A stretch of DNA of 64,000 nucleotides. Source: G965222335 sp965222335. GTDB lineage: Bacteria > Pseudomonadota > Gammaproteobacteria > Pseudomonadales > Halieaceae. This document shows, piece after piece, positions 15,355 through 25,965 of this stretch. The stretch is from NCBI GenBank assembly GCA_965222335.1, contig OZ244944.1, forward strand, positions 1,240,001 to 1,304,000, read 5' to 3'. Within the stretch, counting starts at the first letter, position 1. Every line of letters starts with the position of its first letter. A program made the translations under genes and the position numbers. The notes beneath the pieces were generated by a model. The model worked only from the letters and a program-made list of their open reading frames with translations, had not been told where the DNA came from and searched no databases.

Positions 15355-16671
15355 ATGCCAACTCTCATCAGCACCCTGCGCCAAGCCGCGCGCCCCCTCG
15401 CCATCGCCTGCCTTGTCAGCGCCTTCACCGCCGGCAGCGCCCTGGCCGAAACCCTGGTGATTCACGCCGGCACCCTGCTGGCGGTGCCCGGGAAAAAACC
15501 GACCTCGGAGCAGACCCTGGTAGTCAAGGACGGGCGCATCAGCGAGGTGCTGCCGGGCTACCGCACTCTCGAGGGCTTCGGCGAGGACGCCGAACTGGTG
15601 GACCTCAGCGAGCACTTCGTGATGCCGGGCCTGATGGATATGCACGTGCACCTGCAGGGTGAACTGGGCCCTGATGAAGACAGCGAAGACCTGAGGTTTT
15701 CCAACGAGCTGGTGCAGATGCGCTCGCTGATGTTCGCGCTGCGCACCCTGGAAGCCGGCTTCACTACCGTGCGCGATGTCGGCTCCAAGAGCCAGGAAAT
15801 GTACGCCCTGCGCGATGCCATCGCCAAAGGCTGGATCGACGGGCCGCGGGTTATTGCCGCGGGCGGGGTCGGGATCACCGGCGGCCACAACGACGTCTCC
15901 GGCATGAAGCACGAGCTACTCAGGTTCTACACCGATGAATCCGTTTGCGACGGCCCCTATGACTGCCGCCGCGCCACCCGCAACGCAATCAAGTACGGCG
16001 CCGACCTGATCAAGATCACCTCCACCGGGGGCGTGCTCACCGACCGCAATACCGGCACCGGCCAGCAGATGGAAATGGACGAGCTGAAAGAAGTGGTACG
16101 CGCGGCCAAGCGCATGGGGCGCAAGGTCGCCAGCCACGCCCACGCCGAAGCCGGCATCGTCGCCGCCCTCGAGGCGGGCGTCGACAGCATCGAGCACGGC
16201 ACCTACACCGGCCCGGAGGCAATCAAGCTGTTCAAGTCCACGGGCGCCTACCTGGTGCCCACCCTGCTCGCGGGGCACACGGTCAAGGGCATGGCCGAGA
16301 CCAGCGACTTTATGAGCCCGGCGATCAAGGAAAAAGCGATCAATGTAGGCAACGAAATGCAGCAAAATTTCGGCAAGGCCTACAAGGCCGGGGTCAAGGT
16401 TGCCTTCGGTACCGACAGCGGGGTCTCCGCCCACGGCACCAATGCCCAGGAAGCGGTGCTGATGCGGGATGCCGGCATGACCTCCATGGATATCCTGGTC
16501 GCGGCCACGGTGAACGCGGCGGACCTGATCGACATGAACGACAGCCTGGGCACCCTGGAGCCGGGCAAGCACGCCGACCTGATCGCCCTGGACGGTTCAC
16601 CGCTGGATGACATCGAGGAACTGCTGGATGTCGATTTCGTGATGAAGAGCGGTTCGATCTACAAGCAGTAA
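15355..16671 (+). CDS. secreted metal-dependent amidohydrolase
   Basis: A 438-residue amidohydrolase-superfamily enzyme with a signal peptide ending ALA at residue 31, so it is periplasmic or exported. Metal ligands are HVH at 97-99, the Lys in LIKITS, the His residues of ASHAHAE and IEHGT, and the Asp in GTDSG. The closest look-alikes are imidazolonepropionase-like and Xaa-Pro/Xaa-Arg dipeptidase-type members, often annotated as prolidases in marine bacteria; the substrate is unproven. It follows dnaE2 by 79 bp and is convergent with the next gene (5 bp between the stops). Confidence 0.87.
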   Translation: MPTLISTLRQAARPLAIACLVSAFTAGSALAETLVIHAGTLLAVPGKKPTSEQTLVVKDGRISEVLPGYRTLEGFGEDAELVDLSEHFVMPGLMDMHVHLQGELGPDEDSEDLRFSNELVQMRSLMFALRTLEAGFTTVRDVGSKSQEMYALRDAIAKGWIDGPRVIAAGGVGITGGHNDVSGMKHELLRFYTDESVCDGPYDCRRATRNAIKYGADLIKITSTGGVLTDRNTGTGQQMEMDELKEVVRAAKRMGRKVASHAHAEAGIVAALEAGVDSIEHGTYTGPEAIKLFKSTGAYLVPTLLAGHTVKGMAETSDFMSPAIKEKAINVGNEMQQNFGKAYKAGVKVAFGTDSGVSAHGTNAQEAVLMRDAGMTSMDILVAATVNAADLIDMNDSLGTLEPGKHADLIALDGSPLDDIEELLDVDFVMKSGSIYKQ

Positions 16672-16676
16672 GGCCG

Positions 16677-17669
16677 CTACTCGCCCGGGGGCCGCACCCG
16701 GCCCTCGCGGAAGAACTGCCAGCTCAGCTCCGCCGCGTCGAACTCGTGGCTGGTGGGGCCCAGGAAGCGCGGTAAGCGGAACACCGGGTGGGGCATGGTG
16801 TGCCCGCCGCCCTCGACGGTGACCAGCGACACCGGGGTGGCGCTGCCGGGGCGCCACTGGCGTGTGCTCACGGTGGTATCGTCGTCGGGGTCCCGGTCGG
16901 GCCAGGTCCGGGGCGTGGGCGGCGCCGGGTCGCCGGCCAGCCCCGCCCAGTAGGCCGCTGAATCCAGGCTCGAGAGCACACTGCCGCGGCTGTTGTCCCC
17001 CAGCATCTCCACCAGCCCACCCTCGTAGGGGTTGATCGGGTCCTCGGTACCGTTGACGATCAGCACCGGCACCGGTTCACCCCGGGGGCTGCAATCGAGG
17101 TTGTCCGTGACCGGCATGCTGGCCACGAAAGCGGCAACGCCGGCGACCGCATCCGGCGCCTCCAGCGCCATGCGGAAGGCCATTTGCCCGCCATTGGACA
17201 TCCCCACCACGTAGACCTGTGCCGGGTCGACCCCGTATTCGCTGACCGCCTCGGCAATCAGCGCACGCAGAAAAGCGACATCATCAATATCCTGGGTATT
17301 GGCCGCATAGGCGGCGCTGGCCCGGCAGTCGTTCCAGTGCTGTTTGATGCCATCGGGGTAGAGCACCATCAGGCCCTCGCGCTCGGCGAGCACGTCAAAA
17401 CTGTAGAAGGTGAGCGCGCGAATCCCCTTGCCGTCCCCGAGGGAGCCGTGCAGGACCAGCAGCAGCGGCGCCCCCGGCTGCAGGGAGGCCGGCACGTAGC
17501 CGTACCAGTGACGGCGCAGCTCGCCCAGCTGCAAACTGGCCTGCACCCGCTCGCCGGGCAGCGCCGGCGGTTCGATCTCGTCGGCGTTCAGCAGCCACCA
17601 GCCGGCGGCCATAAACAGGAAAATACCCAGGGCGACAGCGCCACCCAGCCACCGCAGAAAACCTGTCAC
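16677..17669 (-). CDS. PHB-depolymerase-like alpha/beta esterase (LpqC type)
   Basis: A 330-residue alpha/beta hydrolase. An N-terminal hydrophobic segment (residues 8-27) acts as a signal anchor. The nucleophile motif is GMSNGG with Ser158; the acid is likely in NGTEDP and the base His in EGGGHTMP near 283. The oxyanion LVLHGSLGDG lies at 71-80. The family includes polyhydroxybutyrate depolymerases and feruloyl/acetyl-xylan esterases; the substrate cannot be decided from sequence. It ends just before the convergent amidohydrolase gene and lies 32 bp downstream of the MscS gene, probably co-transcribed with it. Confidence 0.85.
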   Translation of the reverse strand: MTGFLRWLGGAVALGIFLFMAAGWWLLNADEIEPPALPGERVQASLQLGELRRHWYGYVPASLQPGAPLLLVLHGSLGDGKGIRALTFYSFDVLAEREGLMVLYPDGIKQHWNDCRASAAYAANTQDIDDVAFLRALIAEAVSEYGVDPAQVYVVGMSNGGQMAFRMALEAPDAVAGVAAFVASMPVTDNLDCSPRGEPVPVLIVNGTEDPINPYEGGLVEMLGDNSRGSVLSSLDSAAYWAGLAGDPAPPTPRTWPDRDPDDDTTVSTRQWRPGSATPVSLVTVEGGGHTMPHPVFRLPRFLGPTSHEFDAAELSWQFFREGRVRPPGE

Positions 17670-17701
17670 GGGTCAGACCCTCCTGTATTGCGGGACAAGA
17701 C

Positions 17702-19375
17702 TCATCCCTGCGCCGGGCCGGTGGCCGGGGCTGCGTGCCACTGGTCCGGGGGCACCACTTTCGGCGTTTCGGGGTCCCCCTCGTAATGCGGGGACATGAT
17801 CTGTACCCCGTGCTCGTTGAACACGTCCTGGATCGCGGCGTACAGCGCGCTGTAGATTTTCGGCGCCGCGGTGGCATCCCTGCAGAAGGCGTTCAGCTGG
17901 TAGGTCACCGCGAAATCACCCATCGCGGTCTGCAGCACAAAGGGCGCCGGCTCTTCCTGCAGCCCCTCGGTACGCCCGGCCGCCAGCAGGAGCATGGCCT
18001 CCACCTGGCGCCAGGGTGTGTCGTAGCCGATGCCCACCTCCGGGTGCAGGATAATGCCCTGCTCGGCGGCGTAAGTGCTGTAGTTCACGACCGCCGCCGC
18101 GAGCACCTCGGAATTGGGGATATTCACCTCTTCGTTCTTGAGCGAGCGCAGCTGGGTGCTCAGGGCCCGCACGTTGATCACGTCGCCCACGAACTCGCCA
18201 ATCCGCACCCGGTCACCCTCCCGGAAGGCGCCGCGATAGGTCAGGCTGTAGCCGGCGATCATATTGGCGATAAAAGAGGAGGAGCCAATGGAGAAAACCA
18301 CGCCGAGGAAAATACTCACGCCCTTGAAGGCATCGGAATCCGACCCCGGAATGTAGGGATAAGCCACCACCAGGGCAAAGGCGACAATCAGGATGCGCAC
18401 GATGCGGTAGGTCGGCATCGCCCAGTCTCGGTCGAAGTTGGCCAGCCGGATCCAGCCGCGATCCACCCGCAGGAAGAAGGTCCTGGTGGCCTTGAGGATA
18501 AAGCGCACGATGTAGGCCAGGATCACCAGGAATACGAGGTCCGGCAGGGCCTCGACAATGCCGGTGCCGATCCGCTGCAGGGGGTTCAGGATCAGCTGGA
18601 ACACATCCCGGGCGAAGGGGCGGGTCCAGGGGTAGAGACCGAGGGCGGCATTGATCCAGCTCAGGACGATGGCGATGATCGCGAGGGTGCGAATGCCGCG
18701 CACCAGCCCGCCCAGCCAACCCCACAGTTGGGAGGCGTCGATCAGGCGATGGGACGCACGCTCCACCTGCTCCAGGCGCTTTTTCATTGCCCCTTCGGTG
18801 AGGCGACTGAACCAGCCAAACAGCAGGTGGACGGCGTAGAGCAGCAGCGCGCCCAGCAGGGTAATCCCCACCAGCACCGCGGTGGCCCGCAGCAGGCGCT
18901 CCGGGCTGCGCGCCTGGCGGTAGTCGATGATCGCCTCGGTCAGGCGCATTTGCACCGCTTCAACCAGGGTTTCCAGCGGCACCTGCTCAATCGCGGCGTC
19001 AAAGGGGAACAGGGTGGCCACACGCTCCCCGTCCACGTAAACCATGTAGCGATCGCCCTGTTTCTCCGCGCTCAGGGCGGTGGGATCGAGCGCCGGATTC
19101 TCCGCCACACGCACAATCGCGTCCCGCGCAATCCCCGCCCGGCGTTCGGCAGGCACGGCGGACACTCCGCGCAGGCGGAACAGCGTCTCACCATCGAGGA
19201 CGACCGGGGCGACCAGCTGGCCATCATCGGCAGCGGGCAGGTGTAGCGCGGGCTGCACCGGCCCGGCGGCAGCCGCGGCATCCGTTGCGGGAGCGGCTTC
19301 TACCGCCGCAGAGGGTTGGCCCTGGGACGAGGCCGCCACCAGCAGCCAGAGCCAGAACAGAAGAACAGCGCGCAT
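17702..19375 (-). CDS. MscS-family mechanosensitive ion channel
   Basis: A 557-residue MscS-like channel with a cleavable signal peptide (MRAVLLFWLWLLVAASSQG), a periplasmic domain of about 130 residues, and four or five membrane helices. The pore/beta domain includes FSIGSSSFIANMIAGYSLTYRG and FREGDRVRIGEFVGDVINVRAL. The C-terminal alpha/beta cage ends with HEHGVQIMSPHY, the usual family ending. It would protect cells on hypo-osmotic shock, fitting a marine habitat. It is followed by the esterase gene and preceded 30 bp upstream by argG in the same direction. Confidence 0.92.
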   Translation of the reverse strand: MRAVLLFWLWLLVAASSQGQPSAAVEAAPATDAAAAAGPVQPALHLPAADDGQLVAPVVLDGETLFRLRGVSAVPAERRAGIARDAIVRVAENPALDPTALSAEKQGDRYMVYVDGERVATLFPFDAAIEQVPLETLVEAVQMRLTEAIIDYRQARSPERLLRATAVLVGITLLGALLLYAVHLLFGWFSRLTEGAMKKRLEQVERASHRLIDASQLWGWLGGLVRGIRTLAIIAIVLSWINAALGLYPWTRPFARDVFQLILNPLQRIGTGIVEALPDLVFLVILAYIVRFILKATRTFFLRVDRGWIRLANFDRDWAMPTYRIVRILIVAFALVVAYPYIPGSDSDAFKGVSIFLGVVFSIGSSSFIANMIAGYSLTYRGAFREGDRVRIGEFVGDVINVRALSTQLRSLKNEEVNIPNSEVLAAAVVNYSTYAAEQGIILHPEVGIGYDTPWRQVEAMLLLAAGRTEGLQEEPAPFVLQTAMGDFAVTYQLNAFCRDATAAPKIYSALYAAIQDVFNEHGVQIMSPHYEGDPETPKVVPPDQWHAAPATGPAQG

Positions 19376-19405
19376 ACAGGTTTTCCCTGCCCAGTCGGCA
19401 ATAGC

Positions 19406-20626
<1,221 letters not shown>

Positions 20627-20788
20627 GGTTCAGCTCTCGTTCGGCTCGTGGAAATGGCCGCATAGTCTACTCCCGGGGCGGCGCAATTCCCAGCACACCC
20701 GCGACGCCGGGCGCCCGCGGCCCGGCGATTTTCCAAGCGCCGAGGAGTGCGGTAGCATGCGCCCTCACATATCCGCTACGGTTACACC

Positions 20789-21832
20789 GTGACTGAACTG
20801 ACCATCACCCGCCCCGACGACTGGCACGTGCATCTGCGCGACGGGGCGGCGCTTGCCGATACCTGCCGCGACATGGCCCGCTATTTTGGCCGCGCAATCG
20901 TCATGCCCAACCTGACACCGCCGGTGACCACGGTCACCGAGGCCACGGCGTACCGGGACCGGATCCTGGCCGCGATGCGCGACCTGCCCCGGTCTTTCGA
21001 GCCCCTGATGACCCTGTACCTGACCGACCACACCGATGCGGAGGAAGTGCATCGGGCGGCGGCGTCGGAACTGGTACACGCGATCAAGCTCTACCCCGCC
21101 GGCGCCACCACCAACTCCCAGGCGGGGGTGGCGGACCTGGAGAGTCTTTACCCGACCCTGGAAGCGATGGAAAAGCACGACCTGCCGCTGCTGGTGCACG
21201 GCGAGGTAACCGATGCCGACATCGACATCTTCGATCGCGAGCGCGTGTTCATCGAGCGCCACCTGGCGCCTATCGTGCAGCGTTTCCCCGGCCTGCGGGT
21301 GGTGCTGGAGCACATCACCACCGCCGACGCGGTGGCCTTTGTTGGCGAGAGCCCGGCCAATGTTGCCGCCACGATCACCGCCCACCACCTGCTGCTGAAT
21401 CGCAACGACATGCTGGTGGGCGGGGTACGCCCGCACTACTACTGCCTGCCGATCCTCAAGCGCCAGCGCCACCAGGAGGCCCTGCTCACCGCCGCCACCT
21501 CGGGCAATCCCAAGTACTTCCTAGGCACCGACTCGGCGCCCCACGCGACCGCCGCCAAGGAAACCGCCTGTGGCTGCGCCGGCGTTTACACCGCGCACGC
21601 GGCGCTGGAATTCTACGCCGAGGCTTTCGCCGCGCGCGACGCGCTGGGCGCCCTGGAAGGCTTTGCCGCGCATTTCGGGCCTGACTTCTACGGCCTGCCG
21701 CGCAACGAAGACACAATTACCCTGCAGCACACACCCCGGGACGTGGCCCCGGCGCTGACCCTCGGCGAGCAATCCCTGACGCCCATGCGGGCCGGCGAGA
21801 CCGTCGCCTGGCGCGTGCTGGACAAGGGCTGA
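20789..21832 (+). CDS. pyrC: dihydroorotase (class II)
   Basis: A 347-residue zinc amidohydrolase that forms dihydroorotate in pyrimidine synthesis. Visible ligands are HVH at 13-15, Lys100 in HAIKLYPAG (carbamylated in the family), and an Asp in GTDSAPH. The start is GTG at 20789, giving MTELTITRPDDWHVHLRDG. The size matches the E. coli-type enzyme. The downstream rnt gene follows within four bases, so the two are co-transcribed, the same pairing as in pseudomonads. Confidence 0.96.
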   Translation: MTELTITRPDDWHVHLRDGAALADTCRDMARYFGRAIVMPNLTPPVTTVTEATAYRDRILAAMRDLPRSFEPLMTLYLTDHTDAEEVHRAAASELVHAIKLYPAGATTNSQAGVADLESLYPTLEAMEKHDLPLLVHGEVTDADIDIFDRERVFIERHLAPIVQRFPGLRVVLEHITTADAVAFVGESPANVAATITAHHLLLNRNDMLVGGVRPHYYCLPILKRQRHQEALLTAATSGNPKYFLGTDSAPHATAAKETACGCAGVYTAHAALEFYAEAFAARDALGALEGFAAHFGPDFYGLPRNEDTITLQHTPRDVAPALTLGEQSLTPMRAGETVAWRVLDKG

Positions 21833-21835
21833 GGT

Positions 21836-22474
21836 TTGCAGGATACCGACATCCAGCGTATCAGCGATCGCTTCCGCGGCTTCCTGCCGGTGGTGGTGGA
21901 CGTGGAGACCGGCGGCTTCGTGGCCGCGACCGATGCCATCCTGGAAGTGGCCGCCACCATCGTGCGCATGGACGAGGACGGGGTGATGGCGGTGCACAAG
22001 ACCTGCAACTTCAACGTGCAGCCCTTCGAGGGCGCCAATCTGGAACAGTCGGCCCTGGATTTCACCGGCATCGATCCCTGGCATCCCTTCCGCGAGGCCA
22101 TGCCGGAGGCGGAGGCACTGGGCGAACTGTTCCGGGTCGTGCGCAAGGAAATTCGTGACCAGGGCTGCAACCGCGCGATCCTGGTCGGTCACAATGCCCA
22201 CTTCGACGCGGGCTTTATCAATGCCGCGGTGGCGCGCTGCGCGATCAAGCGCAACCCTTTTCATCCCTTCTCGTTTTTTGATACCGCAACCCTGTCGGGC
22301 CTGGCCTTTGGCCAGACGGTGCTGGCGAAAGCCTGCGCCGAGGCGGGCATCGAGTTCGATAACAACGAGGCCCACTCGGCGGCCTACGATGCGGAACGCA
22401 CCGCGGAACTGTTCTGTGACATCGTCAACCGGTGGAAGGAGTCGGGCGGCTGGGTGCCCAGCTTCGCCGAGTGA
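21836..22474 (+). CDS. rnt: ribonuclease T
   Basis: A 212-residue DEDD-family 3'-5' exoribonuclease that trims the CCA end of tRNA and matures stable RNAs. Exo I is VVVDVETGGF, Exo II lies in GHNAHFD, and Exo III is the HSAAYDAERTAELF stretch. The only start before the conserved RFRGFLP is TTG at 21836. It sits one base after GAGG, an awkward spacing, so the exact start is uncertain. It follows pyrC by three bases and is convergent with the LON-domain gene, stops adjoining. Confidence 0.94.
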   Translation: MQDTDIQRISDRFRGFLPVVVDVETGGFVAATDAILEVAATIVRMDEDGVMAVHKTCNFNVQPFEGANLEQSALDFTGIDPWHPFREAMPEAEALGELFRVVRKEIRDQGCNRAILVGHNAHFDAGFINAAVARCAIKRNPFHPFSFFDTATLSGLAFGQTVLAKACAEAGIEFDNNEAHSAAYDAERTAELFCDIVNRWKESGGWVPSFAE

Positions 22475-23080
22475 TCAATCCTCGCCGCTGATCTGGTTGA
22501 GGATGGTATCCAGGCCCGCCAGCACCTGGTCGAGTTCCTCCAGCCCCAGCAGTTTGTACTTCAGGGCCTCATCCAGCGGTAATAGCTGCATCAGGGTATA
22601 GGCGACCTGCCAGGCATCCCCGTAATCGATTTCCAGGTTCATCCGGCGCACGTGGGGGTGGGTTTCCAGGCTGCGCAGCACCGCCACCAGGGAGGCGGCC
22701 TCGGTGGGCACCGGGGCCGGTGCCGGCGGCTCGTCCAGGCTCACTTCACCCATGACCAGGCCACTGTCAGCCCGCCAGCTGCGCTGCAGGTGGAAGCGCT
22801 GGCTCCCCTCGATGGTGATCCCCAGCAGGCCGTTGTTGAGCTGGTCCCAGTCGACGATGCGCGCATAGCAGCCCCAGTCACCCAGCTCGGGGCTGGCCCC
22901 GCCACGGCGCGCGACCTCCTCGCCGCGGCGAATCCACGCCAGACCGAAGCCGGTATTGGCGCGCATGCAATCGCGCACCAGGTCCAGGTAGCGTTGCTCA
23001 AAGATCTGCAGCGGCATGCGCCCGTGGGGCAGCAACACCGCCGACAGGGGAAACAGGGGAATCTCGGTCTCCGCGCTCAC
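22475..23080 (-). CDS. LON substrate-binding domain protein
   Basis: A 201-residue stand-alone version of the N-terminal domain of Lon protease (LON/PUA-like fold): IPLFPLSAVLLPHGRMPLQIFEQRYLDL at the start is diagnostic, described here as residues 7-34. It has no AAA+ or protease part, so it may bind unfolded proteins or act as an adaptor. It is the last gene of the mpl-exporter-ykgJ operon, 10 bp after ykgJ, and it is convergent with rnt. Confidence 0.88.
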   Translation of the reverse strand: MSAETEIPLFPLSAVLLPHGRMPLQIFEQRYLDLVRDCMRANTGFGLAWIRRGEEVARRGGASPELGDWGCYARIVDWDQLNNGLLGITIEGSQRFHLQRSWRADSGLVMGEVSLDEPPAPAPVPTEAASLVAVLRSLETHPHVRRMNLEIDYGDAWQVAYTLMQLLPLDEALKYKLLGLEELDQVLAGLDTILNQISGED

Positions 23081-23090
23081 AGCCTTCGCC

Positions 23091-23351
23091 TCAACCCGAC
23101 GCCGCGGTCAGGGTTTCCATCTCGCGCAGGATCACCAGCGCTTCATCCCGGTTGCTGCCGCAGGCGGAGGGCTCCGCCTGGAAGGCCCCGCAGGCCGCCG
23201 GGCGACGGGCATCGCCGAACAGGCCACAGCGCAGGTCATCGCCCAGGTGCACGCAGCGCACCCCCGCCGGCTTGCCATGGGGCATGCCGTAAAACGGGCG
23301 GGTGATGGAGGGTTCGATACAGCAGGCACCGCAACCTTCCCGGCACTTCAT
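23091..23351 (-). CDS. YkgJ-family cysteine cluster protein
   Basis: An 86-residue protein with the YkgJ cysteine pattern: CREGCGACC at the start, then single Cys residues at VRCVHL, RCGLF and AACGAF, which should bind zinc or an Fe-S centre. I chose the ATG at 23351, which has AAGG eight bases upstream and starts four bases after the exporter stop; an ATG at 23366 would overlap the exporter by 11 bp. Function unknown. It belongs to the mpl operon. Confidence 0.82.
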   Translation of the reverse strand: MKCREGCGACCIEPSITRPFYGMPHGKPAGVRCVHLGDDLRCGLFGDARRPAACGAFQAEPSACGSNRDEALVILREMETLTAASG

Positions 23352-23355
23352 TGCT

Positions 23356-25965
23356 TCAACCTTCATTGACGGGTTCTTCGGCTCCCAGGGGCTTGAACAG
23401 GATGAGCAACAAGGGTAGCAGAAGCAGTGCACCGATGACCGCGGCCGCCATCGCCAGCACGGTTAACAGCCCGAAATAAATGCTGGGGTTGAAGTTGGAC
23501 AGGGTCAGCATGGAGAAGCCGATCACCACGGTCACCGTGGTGTAGTACATGGCCCGGCCAATGCTGCCGTGACAGCGGTACATGGTCGCCAGGTAATTCC
23601 GGTCCCGCGGAAACTCGCGCAGATAGCGGTGCACGTAGTGGATACAGTCGTCGACGCCGATACCGACCACGATCGCGGCGATGGTGATGGTCATGATGTC
23701 CAGGGGAATGCCCACAAGCCCCATGGTACCCAGCACCAGCCCCGCCGCAAGGACGTTGGGCGCAAGGGCGATCATCGCCAGGCTGAAGGACCGGAACAAC
23801 AGAAAGAACATGACCAGGATCGCGCTGAACACCGCCCCGAGGGTCAGGATCTGGGACCGGAACAGGCTCTGCAGCACGTTGTTGTACAGCACCAGCATGC
23901 CGGTGAACTGGACCTCGTCGGCACTCGCCCCCAGGGTTTCCTCCAGCTCGCCCTGGAGGCGATTGAGGAAGGCATTGCGGCGCAGGGACTCACTGGTTTC
24001 CTTGACCCGGACCGTGATCCGCGCCTCCTCCTCCGCCGCAGAGAAGTAGGGCTCTACCATCAGTTCGGCGATGTCCGGCGGCAGGCTCTTCTGCACCAGC
24101 GCCAGCTCCACGCTGCCGATATCCTCGCCCAGCAGCCCCCGGACAACCTCGAAAGTGGTCGCCAGGGAAAGAACCTTCCCGGTCTCTTCCTGGCGGTCAA
24201 CCAGGTCGTGGGCGGCGTCGATGCGCTGCATCCCCTCCAGGGTGAACCAGTAGCTGGGCTGGAAGCTGTCGCCACTGTCAAAGGCGAAGCTGTCGCTGCC
24301 GAAATCGTCATCCCACTCGCCGCCGCCAAGCTCACCCTCCGCCGGGGCAAAGTCCTCCGCATCCGCCAGGAAGGGATCGTCCTCCGCCGGCGGCGGCGCC
24401 TCCTCGGAACTCGCCGTGCTCTCCAGGCCAGGCAGGGGTGCACTGGCGTCCGGCGGGTGCAGGATAATGTCCAGCGGAATGGTGCCACCCAGCTCGGAAT
24501 CCAGCAGCTCCATGCCCTGGTAGATCTCGGTGGTGTCCTTGAAGTAGTCGATAAAGCGGTTCTCGACCTGCAGCCGCGACACGCCGAGGCCCACCAGGCC
24601 GCACAGGGCAATGCTCACCAGGATAATGCTCAGGTGGTGACGGTCGGCCAGGCGGGCAAAATGCAGGGTGAAGGGCTCGCCCTCGGCGGCGTAGCGGAAG
24701 GGACGCCCCCTGGGCCAGACCAGGATCAGGCAGGGCACCATGATAAACGCCAGCACCAGTGCCACCATGATGCCCACGGTCATCATCCAGCCGAAATCGA
24801 TCACCGGCTGGATCCCCGACACCACCAGCGACATAAAGGCGACGATCGTGGTGATCCCCGTGTAGATGCAGGGCACCGCCATCAGGCGGACCGCCTCCAG
24901 CACTCGCGGGTGCAGCTCGCCCCCAGGGTCTGCCGCGTGCAGTTCCCGGTAGCGCACGATCAGGTGAATACAGATCGCCAGGCTGATAATCAGCAACACG
25001 GCGACAAAATTGGAGGATATCACCGTCATGCGCCAGTCGAGGAAGCCGAGCAGGCCCAGCATCACCGTTACCGAGGCGCTACAGGTCAGCAGCGGAATCA
25101 CCACCCAGCGCACGCGGCGGAATATAATCGCCAACACCAGCAGCATGACCCCCAGAATCGCACTGCCGAACAGCACCAGGTCACTGCGCACGAAACTCAC
25201 CATGTCCGCGGCAATCATCGGCACCCCGCCGACAAACAGGCGTGCGTGCTCGCGGTAGCGGTCAGCGATGGCGCGCACGCTGGCGACCAGTTCACTCTGC
25301 CGCTCCAGCGACTTCGCCGTATGCGCCTTGAAGGCAGCCTCTACCTCGGCAAGCTCCCTGGCCTGGGCGTCACTCAGCTCGCCCTGGTTGGCGCGCTGGC
25401 GCAGGGCTTCCCGGGACTGCAGTAATTCAAAATAGCGCTCATCCCGCTGTAGGTTGACCTGCACCGCGGTCATCTCGCCGTCGCGGCTGACCAGCAGCTG
25501 GGAATAGATCGGGCTGGTAGTGAACTCCTCCAGCGCCTGCTCCCGGTCTATCCCGGGATCGCGCAGGCTGGGCAGGGGCTCGTCGGAGGTAATATCCGAC
25601 AGGCTCACAGGCGGGCTCTCCAGCAGGGGCACGTCGAGTACCGTCACCACCGAGGACACCCCCTGCAGGTCGCGCAGTTCATCCGCCATCCGGTCCAGCG
25701 GCTGCAGGGACGCATCGCTGAGCAGCGGCGCGCTCGGCTGCCAGGTGATCAGGAGGAACTCCTCGGCGCTGTACTCGCTGGAAACCTCGCGATAGAAATC
25801 CAGCGCGGGGTCGCCCTGCAGCATCAGGGAGTCGGCGGAGGCGTCCAGCTTGATCTTGCCCAACTGGGAACCAGCAGCCGCCAGCAGCAGGGCGACGAGC
25901 GCCAGCCACAGCCAGGGGCGCTGCAGTACGATCCGGTCGTAGGCGGCAGTCAAATAGGCAAACAT
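23356..25965 (-). CDS. RND/MMPL-family exporter
   Basis: An 869-residue two-repeat transporter with about 12 helices, each half carrying one helix, a large periplasmic loop, then five helices. The GVGVDDCIHYVHRYL and AICIHLIVRYRELH helices match hydrophobe/amphiphile efflux proteins of the MMPL/sterol-sensing type. The second loop has an unusual Pro/Glu/Asp-rich insert (about residues 515-575). The start overlaps the mpl stop (ATGA), so it is coupled to peptidoglycan recycling. Possible cargo: lipids or hopanoids; not provable from sequence. Confidence 0.88.
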   Translation of the reverse strand: MFAYLTAAYDRIVLQRPWLWLALVALLLAAAGSQLGKIKLDASADSLMLQGDPALDFYREVSSEYSAEEFLLITWQPSAPLLSDASLQPLDRMADELRDLQGVSSVVTVLDVPLLESPPVSLSDITSDEPLPSLRDPGIDREQALEEFTTSPIYSQLLVSRDGEMTAVQVNLQRDERYFELLQSREALRQRANQGELSDAQARELAEVEAAFKAHTAKSLERQSELVASVRAIADRYREHARLFVGGVPMIAADMVSFVRSDLVLFGSAILGVMLLVLAIIFRRVRWVVIPLLTCSASVTVMLGLLGFLDWRMTVISSNFVAVLLIISLAICIHLIVRYRELHAADPGGELHPRVLEAVRLMAVPCIYTGITTIVAFMSLVVSGIQPVIDFGWMMTVGIMVALVLAFIMVPCLILVWPRGRPFRYAAEGEPFTLHFARLADRHHLSIILVSIALCGLVGLGVSRLQVENRFIDYFKDTTEIYQGMELLDSELGGTIPLDIILHPPDASAPLPGLESTASSEEAPPPAEDDPFLADAEDFAPAEGELGGGEWDDDFGSDSFAFDSGDSFQPSYWFTLEGMQRIDAAHDLVDRQEETGKVLSLATTFEVVRGLLGEDIGSVELALVQKSLPPDIAELMVEPYFSAAEEEARITVRVKETSESLRRNAFLNRLQGELEETLGASADEVQFTGMLVLYNNVLQSLFRSQILTLGAVFSAILVMFFLLFRSFSLAMIALAPNVLAAGLVLGTMGLVGIPLDIMTITIAAIVVGIGVDDCIHYVHRYLREFPRDRNYLATMYRCHGSIGRAMYYTTVTVVIGFSMLTLSNFNPSIYFGLLTVLAMAAAVIGALLLLPLLLILFKPLGAEEPVNEG

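Noticed and set aside
17735..19246. 503-codon frame opposite the MscS gene
   Set aside because: Shadow frame with no domains; the opposite strand carries a clear MscS channel.
23569..25425. 618-codon plus-strand frame opposite the RND exporter
   Set aside because: His/Gln/Arg-rich shadow frame with no recognisable domain, fully inside a well-supported gene.
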